NCBI GenBank assembly: GCA_018136815.1
Contig: CM030941.1
Location: 2,453,719-2,476,492, forward strand
Source of the DNA: Isochrysis galbana
Lineage: Eukaryota > Haptophyta > Isochrysidales > Isochrysidaceae
DNA length: 22,774 nucleotides
Direction of reading: 5' to 3'
Position 1 is the first letter of the stretch; each line of letters starts with the position of its first letter. Positions 9,640-18,099 of the stretch are shown one piece after another. Under the pieces are notes generated by a model. The model saw only the letters and a program-made list of their open reading frames with translations, searched no databases and was not told where the DNA came from. Made by a program: the position numbers and the translations under genes.

Positions 9640-10871
9640 AAAATGTTTGGCGTGAGGCGAGAAGCGACCGCACCCACGAACCTAGACCCATCCCCACCGG
9701 CGCATTGGGGGGAAGGGTACAAAACCAATAAGAGGCTAGAGTACCCGCTAGCAGACGAATACACACTAGACGGCAAGACGCCGCTGGACGGCACCGGTGT
9801 AGAACATATCACCGAGGCCCTCCAGCGAGCGAAATGCAAGCGCAAACACCTCACGGGACCGATCAAGTGGGAGGAAAAACTGCAAACCTCAGGCGATACA
9901 TGGGCGCACCTCGCAAAGCTATACACCTCGCCAATGATAACGACGCGAGACATGCACTTGCACTTCAAACATATCACACACAGGCGAGTAGGCACATATA
10001 ACCGTTTTCCGAGCAGAAACAAAACGTGCCGCATATGTGGGGAGGCGGAGGAATCCTCGATCCACCTAGGTGAGTGCCCCAGGATAACCAACATCCTAGG
10101 CGAGCTAAATAAAGTCGCACGCTTCTCACCTGAGGCTGAAAGGAGCAGAGAGGAAATCATTATAGATAATCTATTCGTTTTCCCGAAAGGAGACGCCCCG
10201 AAAGCGATATGTATACTATACCTATTAGCGTGGAGATACATAATCACGGACTTCTATAGGATACACTACGATGGTGTAAAATTTTCGGAGGAATCAATAC
10301 TGATAAGAACCATAGAGAGATATGCCTTGCTGAGCAAAGCACTCCTATTCGCACAAGAAACCGATTCGGCGAGAACCGCCCAGGCGGGCATGGGCAGGCA
10401 ACCCAAGAAAAGGATAGACATAAACGACTTGAGACCCATCTTTAATAGAAACGACAAAGGCGGACTTAGGCCCAATGCGGAGATAGTGGCACTAACCACC
10501 AAGCTAGGGATCGTCCACGCTGTCGAGATCAAGGAGCAAGACAACCATAGCAATTGAAGCTTTGGCACGCCACTCAAAACTGATACCGGGGACATTAGGA
10601 ACCAGACCTAACTAACACAAACAAGACGAAGTCGGACAGACACACACAACACTATCGACAAACTCAAAAGGCCTGCCCGAGCCCCACACTCCGAACCAGG
10701 CCTCAGGTAGTGTACCGAGGCCGGACCCCGGAAACCGAAGAATAAGGAAAGAAGGGGGGCAGGGGAAGAGGTGGAGGGAGGGAAGTTAAGGGCGATGTAG
10801 ATAGCGAAGGCACAGGTGTGACCCATAGCTAGTAGGCGAGTAGCCCCGAATCTTCAGAAAGTTTTTTTTTT
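9640..10871 (+). mobile_element. 5'-truncated LINE (non-LTR retrotransposon), copy C
   Basis: The copy holds only the C-terminal part of the LINE polyprotein, about 310 bases of 3' untranslated sequence, and a terminal T run (10862-10871). Its left border is set only roughly, between 9635 and 9660. A sharp change from GC-rich transposase to balanced composition occurs there. Related to the minus-strand copy A at 18100-20596 in protein sequence and in 3' UTR length. No convincing target duplication was found by eye. Confidence 0.65.
9650..10557 (+). pseudogene. LINE polyprotein C-terminal fragment with CCHC zinc knuckle
   Basis: About 300 codons open to a stop at 10557. They correspond to the region after the reverse transcriptase in LINE ORF2. 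The zinc knuckle C-x2-C-x8-H-x3-C is seen in CRICGEAEESSIHLGEC. Segments shared with copy A include LHFKHI.HRR, NRF and LAWRYI.TDFY.I.Y. A basic stretch PKKR lies near the end. The fragment is in frame with upstream GC-rich sequence only by accident. It has no start of its own and no RT domain, so it cannot move by itself. Confidence 0.7.
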
Positions 10872-11829
10872 ATGTCTATGTCTCATTCTTCTTTGTTCCT
10901 TTGCTCCTTGGTCAGTGCCTGGTTCTCGATGCCGAGTTCGAGTGTGAGGGCGAATCCTGCGAGGGGCGGATCGGGATGGTCGGGGCGAGGTTTCCGGCAG
11001 CCAAGGTAGCCGCGTGCGCGCGCTGTGAAGAGCTGGGTGGGCTGCGCGGGCAACGACGCCAGAGGGTCAGGGTCAAGGGGTGGTCGGACTGTCGGCAGCC
11101 CGACACGGCACTGCATCTGGCGGGAATCAAAATCAAAAGCCAAATGGAGCTTAGATATTAAGTAAAGAACCGATCCCTCCCGCGGCCCGCGGGCGCAACC
11201 GCAAATTCTTTACGGGTAGAGCGTAAGCGCGCGTGACGGAGGGGTGGGGGAGAGGGGGTGCGAATCGCACAATATCCTGGCGAAGATTTTCGTGGCGTCA
11301 GGCCGCAAGTGCAGGTGGCTCCCCTTGGAGGTTTTTTATTGAGCATCGCGCCACGGACAAAAACGCAGCCCAATCCTTAATATTAGTTTAAAAAAAGGGA
11401 ATCTGTTGGCTGTTGGCAGTAGTGGTGATTTGGATGGGGCTGTGGATCTTTACCAGCAATTGTATGAACATGGGAAGTGGAAGTGGGGCATTTCTTGGGG
11501 AAATCGGAAATCTAGTGGGAGGCGCTCCCCCTAACCACGACAGTACAACGTTCGCGCGGCCCTATCTCCCCTCATCCCACGATGAGCTATAAATTCTACC
11601 GTACACACCACGCGAACCACCGACGACGACCGTGCGAGGCAAAAAGTTGGATGCATTGCATTGCGACCATGCAAAAAGAAGAGCGCAAGTGTTTAGTAAA
11701 AATGCATAGGCCATATGGTACACAACTCATGGAGTTGCATCTATCTTCCTGTACCGGTGGCGCAATGCAAGATAGTGAGAGTGAGGTGACTGTCTACGAC
11801 ACGGTGATAACAGTCCTACCGGTTCCCGT
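10872..11829. other. Intergenic DNA between LINE copy C and HMCES
   Basis: No gene, RNA or repeat family could be supported. Short open frames occur on both strands around 10900-11370 but have no recognisable motif, and several begin at non-ATG codons. A/T-rich patches lie near 11385-11400. Confidence 0.5.
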
Positions 11830-13404
11830 TCAAGAGAGCCGGACTCGCTTCACCCCGTCGGCTCTCCTCTCCTCGTCTTCTGCTCTTAAGAGCTTCGGTT
11901 CCTCATCGTCCACTCTTGCCCCCGGACTGTTTTGCTGGCCGCTTTGCTCCTTCGTGCAGGCAGCTACACGCGTCGAATCGTTGCCAATGGCGGAGGAAAC
12001 GCGCGGCTTGAAGAAAGCTGCCACGCTCTTCTGCTGCTGCGACACCAGCTTGATCGGAGTAGCGCAGTCCGCGCCCTTGTACCCAATCTGTGTTGTCAAT
12101 ATGGGGGAACGCATGAATTGAGGATGGGAATGTCGTGGCATCTTGAACACATGGGAGCATGGAGCTGTGTTTGGGAAGGGGGTGAAAGGACCTCGCCAAA
12201 TGTATAAATGGGTCTCATGACTCATCGCGCCTTCTGTGCCAGTCCTGTCTCTTCGTACATCATTCCAGCGGGTAGGCTTGCCGCAAGGAAAGAGTGCCGA
12301 TACCTTGGACATTTGCTTGGAAACCGGATAGAACTCGACGTCCGTTCCGGACCGCCGAGCGCACTGCCGCATTGCCACCAGGGCACTGTCCTCGTCATCA
12401 TACAGCCAACTCAAAACGCCGGCCTGCAGTTGCGAATTACCGGCGAAATTCAGAGGTAGCCCTGTGTGATGGCATCACCAACTCGCCGCGGCACCCCCGC
12501 GGGCAAACAAACGCGTACGGGTCGTGTCCCGCGATGCGATCGCCCCAAGAGCTCTCAACCAGGAGATCTTACCCCGTCGAGAAGTACAGGCACACGATCG
12601 TGCAGCCAGGTGAGACAAGCCGGAGCATCCGCCGTTAGCAATGTGAAGGTCTCTGTCACATGGTCGTACAACCCCGCAACCCACAAAAGAAGCTCCTCTC
12701 CTCCCTGCTGCCTATCGCCCGTTCCATAAGCGCCGTTCCCATCCTTCACCTTGTCGGTAGGGGACGCACCGCGTGGATGCACATACCACGGTTGCTTTTG
12801 CTTCACCTGTTGTAGCATCGATGGCGCGTCCCCGAGGTGGGTGCTGCACACCGGTGTTGGGGCGCTAAGCATGGAGTGTGTATAAGTCATGCGGAGATTT
12901 CACCTGCGCCTGGAACTCATCTTTCGTCCACTCGTAGAAGCCGTTGATCGGAAGTACACATCTTCCATGGCGAAGCAGGCGTTTGAACACACCGAGTGAG
13001 TCAACTGTCTCACTCCTGGTGTTGAACATCTTCCAGTGGTTCTCGCGTTGCGATTTGTCAGCAGAGACGGCCGACAGCTTGGCGGTGGGTGAGTTCGAGG
13101 GCGAGGCAGCGGCCGGCGCGGACTTGTGCCCCGCGCGTGGTGGAACGAGGCCCCAGCGCAGCACGCGCACTGCCACGCCGGAATCCTTGCCCTCCTTCCC
13201 ACTCTCCTCCCTCTCTCCCTCTCTCTCCTGTCTGTCGCCCCAGCGCGAGACCACAAGGGCAGCGTCACAGCCCGGATGCATGTTCTCCTGCGGGATGTAT
13301 CGCTCGCCCCCTATGAACTCGAGTGTGCCCTCCACGCCCGCCTGCCGCGCCGCCGCCGTGAGGAGAGCAGAGGCACTGACGGCTTGGCGCGAGCGGCCGC
13401 ACAT
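11830..13404 (-). CDS. HMCES: HMCES/SRAP-domain abasic-site crosslinking protein, four exons
   Basis: The SRAP family (human HMCES, E. coli YedK) covalently caps abasic sites in single-stranded DNA through Cys2, shielding them during replication. Exons on the minus strand are 13404-12904, 12806-12573, 12423-12304 and 12087-11830. Introns of 97, 149 and 216 bases are all GT-AG and phase 0. The product is 370 residues, close to human HMCES. Catalytic residues are all present: C2 in MCGR, N128 in FNTRSET, E158 in GFYEW and H236 in LHDRVPV. RWGLVP is also present. Exon joins restore family sequence, for example FQAQ|VKQKQPWYV and YPVSKQMSK|IGYKGADC. An acidic/basic low-complexity insert (about 57-75) separates two SRAP strands. 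The tail carries QKSVAAFF (304-311), a perfect PIP box (Q-x2-V-x2-FF) for PCNA binding, and ends in KRVRLS, a possible nuclear signal. Appears intact. Confidence 0.92.
12807..12903 (-). other. HMCES intron 1 with an 8-nt direct repeat across its splice sites
   Basis: The 8-mer CAGGTGAA (minus strand) spans both the donor (CAG|GTGAA, plus positions 12899-12906) and the acceptor (CAG|GTGAA, 12802-12809), exactly one intron length (97) apart. Only part of such a match is expected from the splice consensus. Confidence 0.75.
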
Positions 13405-14024
13405 GGCGCCGCCGCCGTGAGACTGGTGGTGGTCCGCCGATGCACGCCTCCCCCTGCCGGTATCTCTCTCATCGGCATCCAGCTCGAGCCGCCGCCGACT
13501 GGTTCTGCCCCTTCCGCCGGCTCGTGCTCGCGATGTATAGCATGGGATATGACGCCGGTGGCCTGAGGGAGGCCTTTAGTCTCACTCTCGATGCCTGCAC
13601 GCAGAAGGGAGCGCCGGAGCGGACGTGCGGGCAGACGTTCAGACCCTGCATGTCGTATGCGTACAGCAAACAGTCGATGGTGAGGCAGAGTGGCACTGGT
13701 TGTGCCTGGTGTGCGATGCTGAGGAGGAGGAAGTGCAGGCAGCATTGGTGGATGAAAAGGAGAGTGGCATCCTCCCAGTTTGTCCGAAGGAATGGCTCAG
13801 GTGGCGGGCACTATCGGGTGACTGTCAACATGGAACTACGTCTTGTGAGTGCTTTATCTCACCTCCGTAATCGGAGTGTGAGCATGAGGGGAAGAGGAAG
13901 CCCGGTGAGATACAGCCTTTATACACGGCCTGTGTGCTCAATCAAGTGGGCCGTCTGTATATGTCGTCAAAGAAGGGCTAGTTGAACTCAGGAAAGTGGA
14001 TCAGAAAGTGTTGAAGGGGGAAGG
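13405..14024. other. HMCES upstream region
   Basis: No gene is supported. Frames on both strands lack ATG starts or motifs. The plus frame 13625-13870 looks acidic and protein-like (VDGEAEWHWLCLVCDAEEEE) but has no methionine and no family match I can name. The HMCES promoter should lie in the proximal part. Confidence 0.4.
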
Positions 14025-14032
14025 GAAGGGGC
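14025..14032 (+). repeat. hAT target-site duplication, left copy
   Basis: GAAGGGGC, identical to 14933-14940, directly abuts the left terminal inverted repeat. Eight bases is the usual hAT duplication length. Confidence 0.85.
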
Positions 14033-14405
14033 CGAGGCTAGGGCTGGGTTAAGCCCGTTAACAAGTTAATACCATTAATACCCAGTAATGGGCAACATCT
14101 TACCTGTTAACACCCAGCCCAAAACTAAACCTGTTAATGTGCTGAGTTTGGGCCCTCTGAGAAACTCAAAATTGCCCGTTATTGTACCATTAATGGGCAC
14201 TTGTGGGAGGGGCTCCGAGCACCAGCAGTTGACCTCGCGTTGGGCGCTGGAGGCATAGGAGCGTTCAGAGCGGCCGCGCTCCGCGCGCACCACCAACTTA
14301 TCGAAATGTAGATAGTAACTATAGATGGTACATAGATAGCATTCATCCTCTTACGAGCACCACACACTACACTATGCTCGAGAGCCACACACCAAGACAC
14401 CACAC

Positions 14406-14433
14406 GCCGTGTGCCGTGTGCCGTGTGCCGTGT
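14406..14433 (+). repeat. Tandem repeat of GCCGTGT, four units
   Basis: Four perfect head-to-tail 7-bp units lie inside the hAT element just downstream of the transposase-fragment stop. It is a short minisatellite of no evident function. Confidence 0.85.
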
Positions 14434-14600
14434 CGATATCACTCGGTGTTCTGACTAGCAAACAAAGACGCCTCTAGAGTAGTATCCTTCGCAGATTTTT
14501 GTAGATCACCGTGCATTTTCCCTGCGGCCGAGAACACACGCTCCACCCCTGCGGTCAACGCCGGCGAAGCTAGGAATTGCTTGGCCATTTTGTTTGGCGC
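14433..14600 (-). pseudogene. hAT transposase C-terminal dimerisation domain fragment
   Basis: About 50 codons on the minus strand read KMAKQFLASPALTAGVERVFSAAG and end at SLFASQN-TE-stop. This is the conserved hAT (Ac/hobo/Tam3) C-terminal signature, in which ER-x-FS-x2-G is nearly invariant. The catalytic RNase H-like core and BED zinc finger are absent. Upstream lies a proline-rich frame caused by a poly-G tract (about 14638-14720), so no complete gene is present. Confidence 0.8.
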
Positions 14601-14932
14601 CTTGCGGTCCGCGCTTACCCATGAGCGCGTCGGCGTCGGGGGGGGGGGAGGCGCAGGGCGCAGGTAAGGGGGGGGGACAACTCCCGGCGTCGGGGGGCGG
14701 TGGGAGGGGAGGGGGGAAGGGAATCCCGCCCCAAACATGTATTCCAACGTTGGGGTAACAGCTGCTTGTAATGGGTTTAACCTGTTAATGGCCACTAACA
14801 GGGTATTAACACCCCTAACTAAAACAACCTGTTAACACCCAAGAAAAAACTCAACCTGTTAATGTGCTGACCTTGAAAAACTACTAATGGGTTTCCAAAA
14901 AACTTGCCTGTTAATGGTCAGCCCTAGCCTTG

Positions 14933-14940
14933 GAAGGGGC
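14933..14940 (+). repeat. hAT target-site duplication, right copy
   Basis: GAAGGGGC, identical to 14025-14032, abuts the right terminal inverted repeat. Confidence 0.85.
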
Positions 14941-15130
14941 AATGTGAGGGGTTGTGATGCCTTCTAGCTCTTTCTTTTCGCTACACTGCAAGTAGGTTGT
15001 GCGCGTTAGACAAAAAATCTTGAAGATGCTTACTTGCTAGTGTCCTATCGCGCTGGCTGCCAGGGAGCAGCCAGGGCGGCAACAAAAAGCAGGAAGGTCA
15101 TGACAGACAGTGAGTGAGACAGTGTAGAGG

Positions 15131-15231
15131 GGGCTTATCATTTTTCTAATATGTTTGTTGCTCGGGACGTGTAGCCCCATATTCTCCCGTTGTTTTTTAG
15201 CGCCTCTGAAAGAAACCGATCTTCGCCGTTA
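15131..15231 (-). mobile_element. LINE fragment D (about 100 bp)
   Basis: Closely similar to 18494-18593 in copy A, with shared stretches such as TGTTTGTTGCTCGG and CCATATTCTCCCGTTGTTTTTT. It covers part of the LINE C-terminal coding region and is broken by small indels and stops. It is an internal scrap, flanked by unrelated DNA on both sides. Confidence 0.75.
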
Positions 15232-15680
15232 ACATCGATAAAGTTAAAATGGAAAATGGCGGCGCACATCAAGTAGGTGTATGTGTATAGCCCAGATTCC
15301 AGAATCTTCAGAATTGTTTTTAAATGGCGGCGCAAGGGGGAGGGTGGTTCTCTCGCCCCATGAGCGGGGCCGACAGAGCGGGAGTGGAGGGAGGGCGAGG
15401 TCCCCCTCCATGGCGACTAATTGTGAGATCATTGAGAACAAGAGATCACAGCCCTTGGTGTGACTTCCGAGACCCGCTGCCACACATAGAGATGTTGGGG
15501 GCCGTGGCAAGCGCCAGCGGTGGATCGGCCCCATTGTGACGCTAACGTGCAACGCTGCCATCATGTCCTCACGTCCCTAGAAATGAAGTTCTCGTTGTTC
15601 GAGACATGGAAACTAGGAACACGCCTCACGTGAACCCAAACTGCTTTCGCACAAATACACGAAAGCACCATGACAGCCGC
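15232..15680. other. Short intergenic region
   Basis: No gene or repeat is supported beyond the LINE scrap at its left edge. Open frames here are short and motif-free. Confidence 0.45.
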
Positions 15681-16469
15681 TCACTTTCCATGTTCGATGA
15701 CAACACATATTCCAAGGAGAGCGATTGCGAATTGCGCCGCCAAGGTAGTTGCCGATCCCGTCTCCGAGAGGGTCCGTACCTCCTCCAGCATCCCATTCAC
15801 AATTGCCTTAAGTCCGCTGTTCAAGATGGAGGTGAACGTTGAGTCATCACCGTAGGCCCCAACGGTGCCATAGAATGCAGCCAGCCCGCCCAGGTGTATG
15901 ACAAAGCGTCGGACCGCCGCCCGAGCACACTGCGGCTGCAGGCGAGCCTTTGGCAACATTGGGAGAGCAGACACCCAGAAGAGGCTTGAAATTATCGAAA
16001 GAGGCGCAATAACAAGCGACAGGAAGAGTGCTATGGGCGTCCAAGCCAAGGGCAAGCTTAATAACCATGCGCTCAGGACGGCAGGGAGCACAGTCAGCAG
16101 GCATGTCAGGAGAGTGACGATCTGTCCGCTCAGGTAGCCATCCAGCGATGCATATGGTGAGTCGGCACCCCAGCATGGCGCGGAATCCCACAGAAGACCG
16201 AGATGGAGCGCAGCAAGCGGCAAAAGCCTCCAACTGCGAGGGGCAGCGGGCTGATCAAGGGATGGTGCGGAGCCGATGACATCATCGACTGCGTTGCCGA
16301 CAGGCACAAAATTCGCCTTGTGGAGCCCAAGCAGCTCGGCATCCGAGACGGTTTGCAGCGCAGCGCCTGCTCCGAGCATGAGGCCGAGGAGCGCGGCGCC
16401 CTGAGCGAGCGCGAGGGGCAGTCGAACAGGTTCGGGTGCTTCTTCCTGCCCGGTTGCTGTCCCAGCCAT
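15681..16469 (-). CDS. Predicted multi-pass membrane protein, unrecognised
   Basis: An open frame of 262 residues from the ATG at 16469; the frame continues upstream only through non-ATG codons. Hydrophobic stretches suggest about six membrane segments, near residues 18-38, 82-98, 114-138, 143-168, 190-206 and 241-258. A polar loop (39-80) follows the first and an amphipathic stretch (210-238) precedes the last. The N-terminus is short and acidic (GQEEAPEP). I see no catalytic motif, repeat or known family signature. GC-rich coding-like composition, sustained openness and the regular membrane pattern support a real gene. A single exon is assumed; extra exons cannot be excluded. The upstream DNA is purine-rich with an (AG)n tract at 16603-16614. 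Confidence 0.55.
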   Translation of the reverse strand: MAGTATGQEEAPEPVRLPLALAQGAALLGLMLGAGAALQTVSDAELLGLHKANFVPVGNAVDDVIGSAPSLDQPAAPRSWRLLPLAALHLGLLWDSAPCWGADSPYASLDGYLSGQIVTLLTCLLTVLPAVLSAWLLSLPLAWTPIALFLSLVIAPLSIISSLFWVSALPMLPKARLQPQCARAAVRRFVIHLGGLAAFYGTVGAYGDDSTFTSILNSGLKAIVNGMLEEVRTLSETGSATTLAAQFAIALLGICVVIEHGK

Positions 16470-17852
16470 CAGGAGAAGGAGAGAAGCGGGGAGAGGACGG
16501 GAGGGGTGGGTGGGAGGAGGCAACGAGGGAGGTGCCGGCGGGTGAGAAGGGGGAAGAAGGACAACCTACTGAAATTCAGAAGAAATGGAACAGATAAGGT
16601 AAAGAGAGAGAGAGCGCGCCGACGAGGGGCTGGCGTCCTTCTCTCCTCTCAGCAGCTCCAGCTGTGGGGGAGAGCGTGGGGAGAAAGCCGAAGCGCCAAT
16701 TTTGTTTTTAGATACTCGTTTGCTCGTTTGTACTGCCTACTCATCCACTGATTATCAGGAGTACCCCTCGTTGCCAAGAGTTTGACGTTCTATTTTTGGA
16801 AAGTGCCGGCAGGACTCCCGCTTTCATCGGGCTGATCCGACACATCTGGCCTAGCCACTATGCGGGCTGCCACAGGGCTCCCACAGGTGAGACAGAACCG
16901 CAGGCACACTGCCCTGCCAGCGTCAGGCGTTGCTCCGTCGCGCAGTCGCGCACGCGTCGTTCTCACACGACCGTCGCAGCAGGTGGAGCGGGCCCAAAAC
17001 GGCTGTACAAAAGTCTGACAACAGCGCGAGGCGAGAGGAGTAGGGGCTCTGGTGGACCGGGAGGGAGAGGGAGTCGCGAGGCCATGGTGGCACATTATCT
17101 TGGACTCTTGGACCACTGCCGGACGACTGCCGTGGCCGGTGAGCAGTTCTCGACGCCCTCGCCCACCGCCCACCATCCCTCTGCTGAGCTGCCTCTGTTC
17201 CTTCGTCTCCCACTCACTCACTGTAGGGAGCGCTCGTACACTTCACGAGATGGCGCGACATGTGTGTAGCGCGGGGCGCTCGCCGCCGGTGTACATCTGC
17301 TCTCAGTATCAGGTGCATGCCCGCTGTGCCGATTAATGTGGGACAAACTTTATGGTTGGCATCATATCAACACTCCACACAACCTCTCACTCCACGAAAG
17401 CGCAATCGTGCATTCCTCACCCATCACAGCCCGTGAGGGACACAACAGCATGAGTCTAGCAGTCTAGCAACACTGCACACGTGCCGCCACCCTTGACCCT
17501 TGACCCCCCACCCTGCTCGCGAGAGCTCTAGGCTCTGCATGGCCACCACCTCCAGGCCATTCTTCGGCCGATCGCGGGCGATCGGACGTCGCGGAAGCTC
17601 CGCGTTTCTATTAGTGATGCGCCCCACATTCACCATTCCGATTCCCTCCCGTGAGCGCCCGCCTGAATCTCCCAAAATAGCCCGCCACGCGCGGGGGGAG
17701 GGAGGGGGGTCACTCACCGACGCCATTGCCCTTCGTGGGGCGGGAGGGGGTCGTTCGGAGGGGGGAGGGAGTTGCCGGGGCAGGTAGGAATCCTTGGACA
17801 CCCAGGGGAGGTGGGAAATAGTGGTTAAAATGAGTGAGTGACCGGGCTATGA
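16470..17852. other. Intergenic region with low-complexity and one weak protein match
   Basis: Contains an (AG)n microsatellite (16603-16614). It also has a minus-strand frame at 16790-16900 reading FCLTCGSPVAARIVARPD, then SPAGTF. That recalls the C-terminal zinc-binding block of GFA/CENP-V-like proteins (FC-x2-CGSP), but the rest of that domain is not visible, so it may be chance or a relic. A minus frame with ATG at 17726 is open for about 100 codons but is unrecognised. Nothing here is supported as a gene. Confidence 0.35.
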
Positions 17853-18003
17853 GTAAGGCCTTACCTTTCTGCGTAAGGCCTTATCGTGCAAGTAAGGCCT
17901 TATCTGGGGCTAGGCATATGGTTTGCTTGGCCATGGTGGGGACAGACATAATCTAAGGCTTACCCGGGCCGGCGGTAAGGCCATTATGAGGGTAAGGCCT
18001 TAC
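17853..18003. repeat. Cluster of palindromic GTAAGGCCTTAY boxes
   Basis: The perfect palindrome GTAAGGCCTTAC occurs at 17853-17864 and 17992-18003. GTAAGGCCTTAT occurs at 17873-17884 and 17892-17903. Degenerate versions lie near 17953-17963 and 17975-17985. The first three are about 20 bp apart, roughly two helical turns. Alternatives are a protein-binding array, the 5' region of the LINE that starts downstream, or a small palindromic transposon. No target duplication is evident. Confidence 0.75.
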
Positions 18004-18018
18004 GTTCAAGGACCTCAA

Positions 18019-18036
18019 CTATCGTTAAAACGATAG
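18019..18036. repeat. Perfect 18-bp palindrome
   Basis: CTATCGTTAAAACGATAG is a perfect inverted repeat with an 8-bp stem around AA. It lies just after the GTAAGGCCTTAC cluster and 50 bp before the LINE B start codon. Confidence 0.7.
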
Positions 18037-18080
18037 GGTCATGGAGCGCGCGCCGCCGCCCGCTCTCGCTGCCGCTGCCC

Positions 18081-18099
18081 TCGCCATGATGGACGAAGA
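18081..18099 (+). repeat. Target-site duplication of LINE copy A, left
   Basis: TCGCCATGATGGACGAAGA is identical to 20597-20615. It contains the presumed start codon (ATG at 18086) of LINE B ORF1, so the site was inside element B before copy A inserted. Confidence 0.85.

Larger units (their letters stand above)
14033..14932. mobile_element. Non-autonomous hAT-superfamily DNA transposon, 900 bp
   Basis: Terminal inverted repeats are CGAGGCTAGGGCTG (14033-14046) and CAGCCCTAGCCTTG (14919-14932), matching at 13 of 14 positions when one is inverted. They are flanked by the 8-bp duplication GAAGGGGC. Subterminal regions are rich in CCTGTTAA motifs. They share an imperfect direct repeat of about 45 bp (14102-14145 with 14827-14870), including the exact 18-mer AACCTGTTAATGTGCTGA. 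Inside, on the minus strand, is the C-terminal hAT dimerisation domain. The element is too short for a whole transposase, so it would depend on a helper. Exact duplications and near-identical ends suggest fairly recent insertion. Confidence 0.88.

Noticed and set aside
8755..10557. A 600-codon plus-strand open frame as one protein
   Set aside because: It is a chance fusion: transposase in its first 135 codons, then out-of-frame GC-rich sequence, then LINE C. The true transposase C-terminus is in another frame with its own stop at 9634.
11582..12121. A 179-codon plus-strand open frame
   Set aside because: It overlaps HMCES exon 4 and its downstream region on the opposite strand, and shows no motif.
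13625..13870. A plus-strand acidic coding region
   Set aside because: The frame has no ATG (it opens with GTG), no family match and no clear splice sites, so it cannot be supported.
17853..18003. A CRISPR array
   Set aside because: The units are 12-bp palindromes with 7-8 bp spacing in a eukaryotic context, with no uniform spacers or cas genes.
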